Positions 25,278 to 35,938 of a DNA stretch of 47,799 nt are shown in pieces. The position numbers and the translations under genes are program-made. Under the pieces are notes generated by a model. The model was not told where the DNA came from. It did not search any database and saw nothing but the letters and a program-made list of their open reading frames with translations. The DNA is taken from assembly GCA_029287235.1 (NCBI GenBank), contig JARFRM010000062.1:1-47799 (forward strand), given 5' to 3'. The stretch's first letter is position 1. The number at the start of each line of letters is the position of its first letter. This DNA comes from Thermoanaerobaculales bacterium (GTDB lineage Bacteria > Acidobacteriota > Thermoanaerobaculia > Thermoanaerobaculales > Sulfomarinibacteraceae).

Positions 25278-26381
25278 ATGAATCCACTCAAGGCTCTGTG
25301 GGAAGAACACGGGCAGGCGGTGTGGCTCGACTATATCGAGCGAGATCTTCTCACCGGAGGTGGGCTCGGTCGTTTGGTCGTCGATGACGGGGTCCGTGGA
25401 GTGACCTCGAACCCGTCCATCTTCAAGGCTGCGATCACCGGCTCCGGATCATATGACGCCGATATCGATGCCTTCCTCGAGTCCAACCCCGAGGCCGCCA
25501 CCTCCGAGCTCTACGAACGTCTTGCCATCAGAGATATTCAGATGGCCGCCGATATTCTCGCCCCGGTCTACGAGTCATCCGCGGGCACCGACGGCTTCGT
25601 CAGTCTGGAGGTCTCGCCCCATCTTGCCCACGACACACCGGGCACCGAGGCCGAGGCCCGGCGGCTGTGGAAGGCCGTCGACCGGCCCAATTTGATGATC
25701 AAGGTCCCGGCCACGGCCGCCGGCATCCCGGCCATCGAGAACCTGATCGCGGCCGGCATCCACGTCAATGCGACCCTGATGTTCTCGCTTGCCGACTACG
25801 AGGCCGTGGCCACGGCCTTCCTCCGGGGCCTCGAACGTCGGGACGATCCCTCCGGTGTCGCGTCGGTTGCATCCTTCTTCGTCAGCCGGGTCGACTCCAA
25901 GATCGATGCGGCCCTCGAGGCCATCGGGACCGACGAGGCGCTCGGGCTTCGCGGGCGCGCGGCGATCGCCAACTCCCGCCTCGCCTACCGCCGCTTCCTC
26001 GAGCTCTTCCACGCCCCGACCTTCGCTGAAATGGTCGCCCGAGGGGCCCAGATGCAGCGGCCGTTGTGGGCCTCGACCAGTACCAAGAACCCCGACTATC
26101 CCGACGTGCTCTATGTGGAAGAGCTGATCGGACCCGAAACCGTCAACACCCTTCCGACGGCGACCCTCGAGGCCTACCGTGACCATGGTCGGCCGCAGTC
26201 CAGGATTGCCGAGGCTTTTGATGAGGACGAGGCGATTGTGGCTCGGCTCGGTACCCTCGGGATCGATCTCGATGCGGTGACATCCCAGCTCCAGGTCGAT
26301 GGAGTGGCTTCATTTGCCGATGCCTTCGATGAGCTCATGGCCGCCCTCGAGGCCAAACGGGCGACGCGGACCGGGGTGTGA
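25278..26381 (+). CDS. tal: Transaldolase
   Basis: Transfers a dihydroxyacetone unit in the non-oxidative pentose phosphate pathway. 367 residues, matching the longer transaldolase subfamily. VTSNPSIFKAAI near residue 40, the Schiff-base Lys in LMIKVPATAAGIPA, GIHVNATLMFS, VASFFVSRVDSKID and LWASTSTKNPDYPD are all family signatures. ATG 25278 has GAGG and AGG just upstream. It is followed after 70 bp by glmS; both consume fructose-6-phosphate, but co-transcription is only suggested by spacing. Confidence 0.96.
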   Translation: MNPLKALWEEHGQAVWLDYIERDLLTGGGLGRLVVDDGVRGVTSNPSIFKAAITGSGSYDADIDAFLESNPEAATSELYERLAIRDIQMAADILAPVYESSAGTDGFVSLEVSPHLAHDTPGTEAEARRLWKAVDRPNLMIKVPATAAGIPAIENLIAAGIHVNATLMFSLADYEAVATAFLRGLERRDDPSGVASVASFFVSRVDSKIDAALEAIGTDEALGLRGRAAIANSRLAYRRFLELFHAPTFAEMVARGAQMQRPLWASTSTKNPDYPDVLYVEELIGPETVNTLPTATLEAYRDHGRPQSRIAEAFDEDEAIVARLGTLGIDLDAVTSQLQVDGVASFADAFDELMAALEAKRATRTGV

Positions 26382-26451
26382 GGGGAACGTCAGCCACATG
26401 ACGGCCACAATCACGCGGTAGAGTAGAACCCGACGGTACGGGAGGCTCTGA

Positions 26452-28278
26452 ATGTGCGGAATCATCGGCTATGTCGGCACCGACGAGGTGGTGCCCGTCA
26501 TCCTCGACGGTCTGGGAAGGCTCGAATACCGTGGCTACGATTCTGCGGGGATGGCGGTGCTCGGGGCTGACTCGATCCGGATCCTCCGCGCCGAGGGCAA
26601 GCTCCGCAATCTCGAGCAGCGCGCCTACCACGAACCGATGCACGGGACGACCGGCATCGGTCACACGAGGTGGGCGACCCACGGGGCGCCAACCGAGGCC
26701 AATGCCCACCCTCAGGTGGACGCGTCCGGAGACATCGCGGTGGTCCACAACGGAATCCTGGAAAATTACGCCGGTTTGAGGCGGGAGCTCCTCCAGGACG
26801 GAGTCGAGCTTGCCTCGGACACCGACACCGAGCTCATCGCGCAACTCCTCGGCCGCGAATCCGGCCCCCTGGGAGAACGAGTCCTCAGGGTGATGCCCCT
26901 GCTTGTCGGTCAATATGCCGTGGTTGCCGTCTGCCGCTCCGAACCCGATACCGTGGTGGCCTTCAGACAGGGTCCGCCCTTGGTTGTCGGGATCGGTGAG
27001 GGTGAGAACACGGTGGCGTCGGATGTGACCGCCCTTCTTCATCGAACGCGCAAAGTGCTTTATCTGGAAAACGGCGAGTTCGCGGTGGTCCGAGCCGACG
27101 GGGTCGAGCTTCGAGATGCCGCCGGTGCGCCTGTGGAGCGTGAGGTGGAAACCCTCGATTGGGATGCTGGTCGGGTGGAGAAGGGCGGTTACCGCCATTT
27201 CATGCTCAAGGAGATCTTCGAGCAGCCCGATGCCATCCGGAACACGGTCAGGGCCTATCTCGATGCCGATCGGAGCGGAGTCAATCTCGATGGCCTCGGT
27301 TTTTCGACCGAGCAGCTCGGCAAGTTGCGGCGGATCCATCTGGTGGCCTGCGGTACATCATGGCACTCGTGCCTGGTGGCGAAGTTCATCCTCGAACGAC
27401 TGACCGGGTTGCCGACCGAGGTCGACTACGCATCGGAGTACCGGTATCGAGACCCGCTTCTCGGGGATGATCTACTTCTCATCGGTGTCACCCAGAGCGG
27501 CGAAACCGCCGACACCCTCGCCGCCATGGAGTTGGCGGTCCGGGGCGGCGCCCTGCTCGCCACCGTGTGCAATGTCCGCGGCTCGTCATCTTGGCGGCTG
27601 GCGACGTCTCGGATGCTGACCCAGGCCGGTCCCGAGATCGGGGTGGCGTCGACCAAGGCCTTCACAACCCAGCTCGTCGCCCTCGTCGCCTTGGCGCTGG
27701 CGCTCCGAGCATCGCGTGGGTTGGCCGACGAGCTTGACCGGAAGCTGATCACCGATCTCCAACGGCTCCCGATGGCGGTGGAGGAAGTCCTCCGGACCGA
27801 TCGTGCTTTCTACCGGCTCGGCACGGACATCCTGTCCGAAGCCACCGACACGCTCTACCTCGGTCGCGGGATCCTCTATCCCATCGCCCTCGAAGGGGCG
27901 CTCAAGCTCAAGGAGATCTCCTATATCCACGCCGAGGGCTACCCGGCCGGGGAGATGAAGCACGGCCCGATCGCCCTGGTGACCGATGGCTTTCCCGTGG
28001 TGGCGGTGGCCACTGCCACCGCGACCCGCGACAAGCTGCTCGGAAATCTCATGGAGGTCAAAGCACGCGGGGCGACGGTGTTGGCGGTTGCCGAGAGCGA
28101 TGCCGATGACGTGGCGGAGGTGGCGGAGCTGGTTCTGCCGGTTCCGGCGGTGCATCCGCTGCTCCAGCCCGTCGTCGCGGTGGTGCCGCTGCAGCTGCTC
28201 GCCTACAACGTCGCGGTCGAGCTCGGCCACGATGTCGATCAACCCAGGAATCTCGCAAAGTCGGTGACTGTGGAATAG
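26452..28278 (+). CDS. glmS: Glutamine--fructose-6-phosphate aminotransferase (isomerizing)
   Basis: First committed step of amino-sugar synthesis: fructose-6-P plus glutamine to glucosamine-6-P. 608 residues. Cys2 (the catalytic N-terminal Cys after Met removal) is in MCGIIGYVG. The glutaminase domain has GIGHTRWATHG and VVHNGILENY. Two SIS domains carry ACGTSWHSCLVAKF, GVTQSGETADTLAA and LEGALKLKEISYIHAEGYPAGEMKHGPIAL, ending NLAKSVTVE. ATG 26452 has GGGAGG upstream. It supplies the pathway served by the short GlmU. Confidence 0.98.
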   Translation: MCGIIGYVGTDEVVPVILDGLGRLEYRGYDSAGMAVLGADSIRILRAEGKLRNLEQRAYHEPMHGTTGIGHTRWATHGAPTEANAHPQVDASGDIAVVHNGILENYAGLRRELLQDGVELASDTDTELIAQLLGRESGPLGERVLRVMPLLVGQYAVVAVCRSEPDTVVAFRQGPPLVVGIGEGENTVASDVTALLHRTRKVLYLENGEFAVVRADGVELRDAAGAPVEREVETLDWDAGRVEKGGYRHFMLKEIFEQPDAIRNTVRAYLDADRSGVNLDGLGFSTEQLGKLRRIHLVACGTSWHSCLVAKFILERLTGLPTEVDYASEYRYRDPLLGDDLLLIGVTQSGETADTLAAMELAVRGGALLATVCNVRGSSSWRLATSRMLTQAGPEIGVASTKAFTTQLVALVALALALRASRGLADELDRKLITDLQRLPMAVEEVLRTDRAFYRLGTDILSEATDTLYLGRGILYPIALEGALKLKEISYIHAEGYPAGEMKHGPIALVTDGFPVVAVATATATRDKLLGNLMEVKARGATVLAVAESDADDVAEVAELVLPVPAVHPLLQPVVAVVPLQLLAYNVAVELGHDVDQPRNLAKSVTVE

Positions 28279-28618
28279 CGCACTCTTCCGAGCCCAATTA
28301 ACGAGTGAGCCTGTTTTCATGAGCAGGCTGGAAGCCTGCTCCACAACACGTCTCCAGATGAAACAGCCGCTCATTCTGTGGTTGGTACCGTTGCGATGTT
28401 GTGGGGTAGGCATCCTGCCTGCCCTTCGGAGTCTCTACGGTGAGTGCGGCGTCCCCACGAAGTAGAATATCCTCCGGTTCGCCTCGCCCACTCTCAATTG
28501 CAATATCCCTACGGCCCTCGCGCCCTGGCGGTTCAGCCTGCGATGGCTTGGTGACTGCTTCGCGACTTGGTGCCTTCGTGGTTGCGATGGTCCGGCGTGC
28601 CTCTGCTACGATCACGCG
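28279..28618. other. 340-bp gap with REPIN-like pair and dispersed phrases
   Basis: No gene seen. After the inverted palindrome pair, 28500-28590 holds the phrases CGGCCCTCGCGCCCTGGCG and CTTGGTGCCTTCGTGGTTGCG, also found near 17321-17460. TACGAT at 28607-28612 is a possible pgpA -10. Confidence 0.5.
28321..28424. repeat. REPIN-like inverted pair of palindromes
   Basis: Left palindrome 28321-28341 (9-bp stem, GGA loop) is followed by CACAAC. Right palindrome 28404-28424 (8 of 9 bp, TCC loop) is preceded by GTTGTG. The two units are in opposite orientation around about 62 bp. Confidence 0.7.
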
Positions 28619-29113
28619 ATGGAACGCATCGCCTTCCACATCGCCACCGTCCTCGGGCTCGGAGACAAGCTCCCGGCGCCGGGGACCACCGCGGGTTCGT
28701 TGCCGGCCATCGTCGGCTGGTGGATGGCGATGCTCTTCCTGCCGAGTGCGTCGGCACGGCTCGCGGCCACCCTCGTGGGCTCCGTCGTGGTCTTCGGGGT
28801 GGGGATCTGGGCGTCTCAGACCGAGAGCACTCGTCGCGGCAAGGTCGATCCCGGACCGGTGGTCATCGACGAGGTGGTCGGTCAGTGGCTGACCATGGCG
28901 CCGTCTCTGCTGCTGCTCGAGCCCCAGTCATCTCTGAGCCTCGGGCTCGCGGCCATCGCCGGCTTCTTTCTCTTTCGTCTCTTCGATGTCTGGAAACCGT
29001 GGCCGGTCAGGCGATTCGAGGCCCTTCCCGGCGGAATCGGCATCATGGCCGACGATGTCGCCGCCGCCGTCTACGCCGCCGCAGTGCTGTCCCTGGCGCT
29101 GTTTTTACTCTAA
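28619..29113 (+). CDS. pgpA: Phosphatidylglycerophosphatase A
   Basis: Inner-membrane enzyme that dephosphorylates phosphatidylglycerol phosphate. 164 residues with GLGDKLPAPGTTAGSLPA, VVIDEVVGQWLTM and FRLFDVWKPWPV, then LPGGIGIMADDVAAAVYA, all diagnostic. Three or four transmembrane helices. ATG 28619 has no Shine-Dalgarno; TACGAT lies 6 nt upstream, compatible with a leaderless mRNA. A heptamer repeat array follows. Confidence 0.94.
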   Translation: MERIAFHIATVLGLGDKLPAPGTTAGSLPAIVGWWMAMLFLPSASARLAATLVGSVVVFGVGIWASQTESTRRGKVDPGPVVIDEVVGQWLTMAPSLLLLEPQSSLSLGLAAIAGFFLFRLFDVWKPWPVRRFEALPGGIGIMADDVAAAVYAAAVLSLALFLL

Positions 29114-29145
29114 GAGCTTACAGCTATAAGTACATAGCCTTTGCC

Positions 29146-29214
29146 AATACCCAATACCCAATACCGATACCGAATACCCAATACCTAATACCTAATACCT
29201 GATATCTAATACCT
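29146..29214. repeat. 7-bp tandem repeat array (AATACCY)n
   Basis: Ten units, nine of 7 bp and one of 6 bp. Most read AATACCC or AATACCT. It begins 32 bp after pgpA and ends 6 bp beyond the dapF stop, so it lies between convergent genes. Confidence 0.9.
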
Positions 29215-29220
29215 CACGCA

Positions 29221-30015
29221 TCATCCATCGAGAGGTTTGATTTCCGCGACCAACCGCGCCGGTCCCGTGAGACGGCTCGGCGACACCGGTGCGACACCGA
29301 GAGCCTCCACCAGCAACCGGTCACCGGACCGAGCTTCGACGGCGATTGTATCGTCGTCTGTGCTTTCGAGGGCCAAGAGGGCGGCCGCTACGACTCCCGA
29401 ACCGCAGCACAGGGTTTCGGCCTCGACGCCGCGTTCGAAGGACCGTATCAGGAGAAGACCGGGCTCCTGGGTGACGAAGTGGACGTTCGCCCCATCCCGA
29501 CCCAGCGCGGGATGGCGACGAAGCGGCGGCGCGATCTCTTCCATGACGAGATTCTCGACCTCATCGACCGGGATCACGAGGTGCGGGATACCGAGCTCGA
29601 GCTGGCGACCACGCCAGATGCCGTGGTCGGTCTCCAGGGTGAGGTCGGTGGGAGCCCCCGGTTGCGGGATCTCCAGCGAGACCTGGGATCCGTGGACAAC
29701 GGCGGGGATCTCGGTCCAGCCGGTGGATACGACCATGGTGGCCGGGTAATCGAGGAACTCCACCGCAGTGCGTGCGGCACAGCGGGTGCCGTTGGCGCAG
29801 AAGGCGGAAGGTGAACCGTCGGCGTTGCGGTGGACGAGACGAATCACACCGTCGTCCTCGGCGAAGACCGCGAGGGCGCCGTCGGCACCGACACCGCGGC
29901 GGCGGTCGCAGAGACGGGCCACCAACGCAGCATCGTTGGCGAATCGGCGCGCCCAGAGGCCGATGCCGAGGAGAAAATCGTTGCCCGCGCCCTCGACCTT
30001 GAGGAGCTTTGTCAC
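29221..30015 (-). CDS. dapF: Diaminopimelate epimerase
   Basis: Converts LL- to meso-diaminopimelate for peptidoglycan and lysine. 264 residues. N-terminal KVEGAGNDFLL and GVGADGALAV are typical. The two catalytic Cys are in CANGTRC (usually CGNG) and ETLCCGSGV (usually ACGTG), so both motifs vary but keep Cys. GTG 30015 overlaps the lipoprotein stop (GTGA), so translation is coupled. It is the last gene of hslV-hslU-lipoprotein-dapF. Confidence 0.9.
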   Translation of the reverse strand: MTKLLKVEGAGNDFLLGIGLWARRFANDAALVARLCDRRRGVGADGALAVFAEDDGVIRLVHRNADGSPSAFCANGTRCAARTAVEFLDYPATMVVSTGWTEIPAVVHGSQVSLEIPQPGAPTDLTLETDHGIWRGRQLELGIPHLVIPVDEVENLVMEEIAPPLRRHPALGRDGANVHFVTQEPGLLLIRSFERGVEAETLCCGSGVVAAALLALESTDDDTIAVEARSGDRLLVEALGVAPVSPSRLTGPARLVAEIKPLDG

Positions 30016-31115
30016 GGCGCGGACCCACGGGCAGCGGTGCAGGTGGAGGCTTCGCTCTCGTTGCCGGCGGCATCGATCGCGGTCACCCCGTACTCTGAGG
30101 TCCCCGGCGGAGGCGCATCATCCTCGAACTGGGCGGCCCGAATACCGGTTGCGAGGATGGTCAGCTCCTTGCCATCGGGCCCTCGGTAGACCTGATAGCT
30201 CTCGGCTGCGGCGACCGAGCGCCAGCGCAGGCGCACCCGCGTGCCTTCCGGGAGACAGACCAAGTCGGAGGGTGTCGGGGGCGGGTAGATGTCGGGATAG
30301 AAGAGCCCGATTGCGGAGCCGGGTTCGCCGATGACCCGCGGGCCGGCTCTGCGGGGGCGGACCGATCGCAGACGGTAGTTCCAGCCCCGGCCCTGCTGGG
30401 CGCTGCGATCGAGCCATTCGCCGGTGGCCAGAGGTTCGCGGGTGATCGAGCGCCAGTCCTCTCCGTCCTGTGAGCGTTCCACCAGGATCGGGAGCTCCTC
30501 GTTGGGGATCCACGTCAGTCGAATGCCATCCGCCTCGGCCTCGAGCTCGAGATCGGTGGGCGGCGCAGGGGGCGCCTCCGGGACCAGCCGAGCGATGTTG
30601 GACAGACCCGACTCGCGACCGCGACAGCAGACGGAGCGCACCGCATACCAGATCATTTGGGGTTCGTCGGAAGGGTGGTCTCGGCGCCACAACATCAGGT
30701 CGTCGATCCACTCGAGCTTGGAGCCGCGGGTGGCGGCATCGAGAGCCGGACGATCGAGGACAGCGATCCTCTCGCCGTTGGAGAGCAGGAGCTGGCGATT
30801 CAGGTTTCGGTCACGAGGCTTCTCCCCCGGTGGGGGCGCCTCGACCTTCAGGAGAGTCGCGCGCCACAGTTCAATCGACTCCAGGTCGTGGAGGGGTTCA
30901 CCCGCGGTGGTGCTCGACGGGTAGCTCCAACTGAGCAGAGCCTGTCCGCCCTGTTGGAACACCGCCAGATCCCGGGTTGGGTCGGCGACACGGATCACCG
31001 GCGGTTTTGGCGGACCCTTGATGCCGCAGGACATGGTGGCGGTCAGCGCCGCAACCGCCAGAGCGGTCGCACCCCATCGACCCAGATCCGGAACCAGGGC
31101 TTTGCTGAAATCCAC
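30012..31115 (-). CDS. Lipoprotein with fibronectin type III domains
   Basis: 367 residues. An N-terminal hydrophobic segment (ATALAVAALTATMSC) ends in a plausible lipobox, with Cys followed by GIKGPPKPP, so lipidation and envelope anchoring are likely. The rest holds two or three FN3-like beta sandwiches (PPAPPTDLELEAEADGIRLTW and PPPTPSDLVCLPEGTRVRLRW with SYQVYRG). Function unknown. GTG 31115 is the only start before the signal sequence. Lipoproteins beginning CG.KGPP occur beside lysA/dapF in other bacteria, which fits its place here. Confidence 0.8.
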   Translation of the reverse strand: MDFSKALVPDLGRWGATALAVAALTATMSCGIKGPPKPPVIRVADPTRDLAVFQQGGQALLSWSYPSSTTAGEPLHDLESIELWRATLLKVEAPPPGEKPRDRNLNRQLLLSNGERIAVLDRPALDAATRGSKLEWIDDLMLWRRDHPSDEPQMIWYAVRSVCCRGRESGLSNIARLVPEAPPAPPTDLELEAEADGIRLTWIPNEELPILVERSQDGEDWRSITREPLATGEWLDRSAQQGRGWNYRLRSVRPRRAGPRVIGEPGSAIGLFYPDIYPPPTPSDLVCLPEGTRVRLRWRSVAAAESYQVYRGPDGKELTILATGIRAAQFEDDAPPPGTSEYGVTAIDAAGNESEASTCTAARGSAP

Positions 31116-31125
31116 CGGACCCAGC

Positions 31126-32456
<1,331 letters not shown>

Positions 32457-32460
<4 letters not shown>

Positions 32461-32996
32461 GGGCCGAGCTCCTCGATTGTGATGTGGTCGTTGGTGTAGA
32501 TGTCGATGGATGCGGCGACGGTGAGCGCCTCGCGCACGACCTCCGGAGCGTCCATGGAGGTGTGTTTCAGCAGTACCCGCGCGGCCGCCAGGGCGTAGGA
32601 ACCGCCGGATCCCACGGCCACGACATTGTCGTCCGGCGACAGGACCTCACCGGTGCCCGAGACCAGCAGGGTCGTCGTCGGATCGGCGGTGATGAGCATG
32701 GCCTCGAGGTGACGCAGGGCCTTGTCGGTCCGCCAGTCGCGGGCCAGCTCCACCGCGGCCCGCTCGAGGTTGTGGCCGTAGGCTTCGAGCTTGGCCTCGA
32801 AGCGGGTGAAGAGAGCCAGGGCGTCGGCCACCGAGCCCGCGAAGCCGGCAAGGACCTTGCCGCCCGCCAGGGTCCGGACCTTGGCGGCGCCGTGCTTGAT
32901 GACCGTGTTGCCGAGGGTCACCTGACCGTCGGAACCGATGGCGACGGTTTCGTCACGGCGAACCGCCAACACCGTCGTGTGATGCCATTCGTTCAT
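32457..32996 (-). CDS. hslV: ATP-dependent protease peptidase subunit HslV
   Basis: Proteasome-like peptidase. After removal of six residues (MNEWHH) the mature chain would start at the catalytic Thr of [35 protein letters not shown] and [15 protein letters not shown] are family signatures, and 179 residues is the normal length. ATG 32996 is preceded by GGAGG, and TACAAT (minus strand, 33015-33020) is a likely -10. First gene of its operon. Confidence 0.97.
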
Positions 32997-33014
32997 GCGA
33001 GCCTCCAGCCCTGC

Positions 33015-33020
33015 ATTGTA
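33015..33020 (-). promoter_or_regulatory. -10 element upstream of hslV
   Basis: TACAAT on the minus strand is 5 of 6 to consensus, 18 nt before the start codon. No good -35 is visible. Confidence 0.4.
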
Positions 33021-33059
33021 CGCGGATCAGCTTCGCCCGGTTCCGAAAGAGAGAAGATC

Positions 33060-33118
33060 TGATTTGAATACTTTGCGATGGCCCTTGCGATCTTTGCGTG
33101 CTTTGCGTTTCGAATAGT
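33060..33118. repeat. Dispersed TTTGCG-phrase repeat
   Basis: CTTTGCGATGGCCCTTGCG and CTTTGCGTGCTTTGCGTTTCG resemble parts of 17400-17445, in a 211-bp gap with no gene. Confidence 0.45.
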
Positions 33119-33207
33119 TCCTTTGACGGCCGGTGGAGCCACGCACGGAGTCGCGGCGCGCTGAGGTCGGTGCGGCTGGCCGCCGATTCTGCGCGAAGTG
33201 CGTCGCC

Positions 33208-35403
33208 TTACAACCGCTCCAGCTTGGCGATCGTCGGCACCAGGGTTTTGCGGCCGGCGCGGTCGAAGAAGACCACCAGCTTGAGGCGCGGTCCTGTGCC
33301 CTGGCAGGCGAGGACCACCCCGGTTCCGAAACGGCCGTGCCGGATCCGGTCTCCGGGTCGCCACCCCTGTCCCGTCTCGTCGATGACCGTGGCCGCGGCC
33401 TTTTTGGCTCGCCGAGCCGGGGGGCGCGGGCGTCGAGGAAGTCCTCCGGCCGTCCTCCCGCCTTCCGAGAGGCCTGCCGCCGGGATGGGCAATGCGGTGT
33501 CCGACACATCGGTGTAGCGATCCTCGGGCAGATCCACGAGGAATCTCGACGGCCGGGTCGGCACCCGGGTTCCAAAGAGGAATCGGCTCCGTGCGACGGT
33601 CATGGCGAGCCAGCGGCGGGCCCGCGTCATCCCGACGTAGGCCAGCCGACGCTCCTCTTCCAGCGACTCTGGCTCGTCGCGGGAGTTGGCGTGCGGCAGC
33701 AGGCCGTCCTCGAAACCGGCGAGCTCGACGACATCGAACTCGAGACCTTTGGCGGCGTGCAGGGTCATCAAGGTGATGGCCTCCGGGGCATCGTCGTCGT
33801 CGTGCTCCTCGAGCAGGGCGATGGCATCGAGGAAGGCCTCGAGCTCCTGGCCGCGCTGGGCGGCTTCGGCGACCGCTGCCGCCAACTGCTGGAGGTTTTC
33901 GCGGCGTGCGGTCTTCTCCTCGCTGTCACCGTCGTACATGGCGAGCAGCCCGGAAGCTTCGAGCAGCCAACCAACGAGGTCTCCGGGATCGAGCTCGGCG
34001 CGCTTGTCGCGGGCTTCGTCGAGGATCTGAAAGAAACGTTCAAGGGAGATCCGAGCTCGGGGGGCGAGCTCAGCAGGCAACCGCCTCGCCGCCTCGACCA
34101 TGGTCGTGCCGTCATGGTCGGCATGGCCGCGCAGGATGTCGATGGTGGCGGCGCCGATCCCGCGGGTCGGGACGTTGACGACGCGCTCGAAGGCGATGGT
34201 GTCGTCGGCTCGGATGACCAGGCGGAGATAGGCGAGAGCGTCCTTGACCTCGGCCCGCTGCCAGAAACGGAGCCCGCCGACCACCCGGTGGGCCATGTGG
34301 CGTCGGGTCAACTCTTCCTCGAAGGAGCGTGTCTGGGCGTTGGTCCGCATCAGCACTGCCATCTCGCCCAGCGAGTGCCGCCGTTGCAGCTCCTGAAAAC
34401 GATCGGCCACCCATCGGGCCTCGGCTCGTTCGTCGGCGCCGATGTAGAGCCGGACGTCCTCGCCGCCTTCGTGGCTGGTGAACAGGGTCTTGCCCCGCCG
34501 GCGTTGGTTGGCCGCGATGAGCGCGCCGGAGGCGGCCAGGATGGGCGCGGTGGATCGGTAGTTCTCCTCGAGCTTGACCACCGAAGAGCCTGGGAAGTGG
34601 CGTTCGAAGGCCAGAATATTGTCCATCTCGGCGCCGCGCCAGCGATAGATGGACTGATCCTCATCACCGACGGCGGTGAGATTGCGCTCGCCCGCGAGCA
34701 CGAGCTCGAGGAGGTCCATCTGGAGGGCATTGGTGTCCTGGAACTCATCCACCAGCAACCACCGTGCTCGATCCTGGATCCGGCTGCGGATCTCGGCGTG
34801 GCTCTTGAGCACATCGCGGGCAAGCACCAGCATGTCATCGAAGTCGACCGCTCCGGCGGCCTTTTTGCGTGCCTCATAGCCTTTCCAGATTGTGGCGAGG
34901 AGCTCGGATTGGGAGTCGGATGAGCCATTGGCGAAGCTCGACTGGCTGGCGCCGCGGTTGACGAGGCCGGAGATCCGACCGAGGAGGGCGCGGGGCGGGT
35001 GCTCTTTGGGATCGAGCCCGAGCTTCTTGAGCTCGCGTTTGATCATCTGGCGTTGTTCGTCGGTGTCGGCGATGACGAAGCGGCGCGGCAGACCGGCGGC
35101 CTCGGGGTCGCGGCGGAGGATCTCGAGCGACCACCGGTGAAAGGTGCCGACAAAGCCGCCCCGCAGGGGTTGACCGAGAAGGTTCTCCACCCGCTCGCGC
35201 ATCTCGAGCGCCGCCTTGTTGGTGAAGGTCACCGCGGTGATCTCGGTGTCGCGGGCCTTGTCGTTGGCGAGGAGATAGGCGATGCGATAGGTCAGCACCC
35301 GGGTCTTTCCCGATCCCGCACCGGCGAGGACCAGCAGGGGTCCGGTGCCGTGGGTGACCGCTGCGCGCTGGGGGTCGTTGAGATCATCGGTGAGTCTGCT
35401 CAT
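33208..35403 (-). CDS. ATP-dependent DNA helicase, PcrA/UvrD type
   Basis: Superfamily 1A 3'-5' helicase for repair and replication restart. 731 residues. Q motif LNDPQRAAV, Walker A GAGSGKTRVL, motif Ia VTFTNKAALEM and Walker B VDEFQDTN. Motif III is GDEDQSIYRWRGA, and motif V-VI contains TLHAAKGLEFD and AYVGMTRAR. The C-terminal Tudor-like domain (GDRIRHGRFGTG) favours PcrA/UvrD over Rep. ATG 35403 gives the usual start; ATG 35421 is possible. No Shine-Dalgarno; CACAAT lies 8 nt upstream of 35403, so a leaderless mRNA would fix this start. Confidence 0.94.
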   Translation of the reverse strand: MSRLTDDLNDPQRAAVTHGTGPLLVLAGAGSGKTRVLTYRIAYLLANDKARDTEITAVTFTNKAALEMRERVENLLGQPLRGGFVGTFHRWSLEILRRDPEAAGLPRRFVIADTDEQRQMIKRELKKLGLDPKEHPPRALLGRISGLVNRGASQSSFANGSSDSQSELLATIWKGYEARKKAAGAVDFDDMLVLARDVLKSHAEIRSRIQDRARWLLVDEFQDTNALQMDLLELVLAGERNLTAVGDEDQSIYRWRGAEMDNILAFERHFPGSSVVKLEENYRSTAPILAASGALIAANQRRRGKTLFTSHEGGEDVRLYIGADERAEARWVADRFQELQRRHSLGEMAVLMRTNAQTRSFEEELTRRHMAHRVVGGLRFWQRAEVKDALAYLRLVIRADDTIAFERVVNVPTRGIGAATIDILRGHADHDGTTMVEAARRLPAELAPRARISLERFFQILDEARDKRAELDPGDLVGWLLEASGLLAMYDGDSEEKTARRENLQQLAAAVAEAAQRGQELEAFLDAIALLEEHDDDDAPEAITLMTLHAAKGLEFDVVELAGFEDGLLPHANSRDEPESLEEERRLAYVGMTRARRWLAMTVARSRFLFGTRVPTRPSRFLVDLPEDRYTDVSDTALPIPAAGLSEGGRTAGGLPRRPRPPARRAKKAAATVIDETGQGWRPGDRIRHGRFGTGVVLACQGTGPRLKLVVFFDRAGRKTLVPTIAKLERL

Positions 35404-35424
35404 GGCCGCGCATTGTGGCATAAC

Positions 35425-35454
35425 CCCGATCGCGATCCCGTTCCCGATGCTCGA
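35425..35454. repeat. 6-bp tandem repeat (CCCGAT/CCCGTT)
   Basis: Units CCCGAT, CGCGAT, CCCGTT, CCCGAT and GCTCGA. The same CCCGTTCCCGAT pair recurs at 45020-45031. Confidence 0.55.
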
Positions 35455-35468
35455 TAGAAGCGTCGCAC

Positions 35469-35612
35469 GGAGAAACCGCAGATAGCGCAGATCAACGCAG
35501 ATAGACTCATCGCATCATCGCGGCAGCCCACGGATCACACGGATGAACACAGATTTCATCACAAGGGAGGAACTGCAGATAACGCAGATAGACGCAGATT
35601 CCATCGCAAAGA
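35469..35612. repeat. CGCAGATA-type degenerate tandem repeat
   Basis: Two clusters (about 35469-35506 and 35575-35612) of CGCAGATA or CGCAGATC at 8-10 bp spacing, on either side of a 27-bp repeat copy. Confidence 0.55.
35528..35554 (-). repeat. Dispersed 27-bp repeat, copy 2
   Basis: Minus-strand copy, beginning ATCTGTGTTCATCCGTGTGA; differs from copy 3 at two positions. Confidence 0.8.
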
Positions 35613-35703
35613 AGCGCAAAGACACCAGAATTGAAAGTGGGTGACGCGGTATGAGGGTCGTCAGACTTCGTGCCGGTGCCACTGAGACCGCGAGGGCACT
35701 GAA

Positions 35704-35819
35704 GGGCAGGCAGGGATGCCTACCCCACAATCCATCTCACGGAACGTCGAGGCGGAGATTGTGCAACTTCCGTCCCACCATCATGGAAATCGTTGTAGGG
35801 ACATGCTTCCAGCATGTCC
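35704..35819. repeat. REPIN-like inverted pair of palindromes
   Basis: Left palindrome 35704-35725 (8 of 9 bp plus a G-T pair) is preceded by CTGAA and followed by CACAA. Right palindrome 35799-35819 (9 bp perfect, TCC loop) is preceded by GTTGTAG, and its complement also begins CTGAAGG. The outer and inner flanks match in inverted order. Confidence 0.75.
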
Positions 35820-35911
35820 TTCAGTGTCGTGTCGGGATCTCGGGCCAACCACGGAGTCAAAATACCCATCAGTTGCGCTTCGCCTGTTCTCAAATGCGAT
35901 ATTGCGATGGA

Positions 35912-35938
35912 ATCTGTGTTCATCTGTGTGATCTGTGG
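35912..35938 (+). repeat. Dispersed 27-bp repeat, copy 3
   Basis: Identical over the 27-bp core to copy 4 at 41683-41709. Confidence 0.85.

Noticed and set aside
29146..29214. CRISPR or telomere-like repeat
   Set aside because: Simple contiguous 7-bp units without spacers, in the middle of a contig between convergent genes.
33133..34923. 596-codon frame antisense to the UvrD-type helicase
   Set aside because: Shadow of the helicase coding sequence with no family features.
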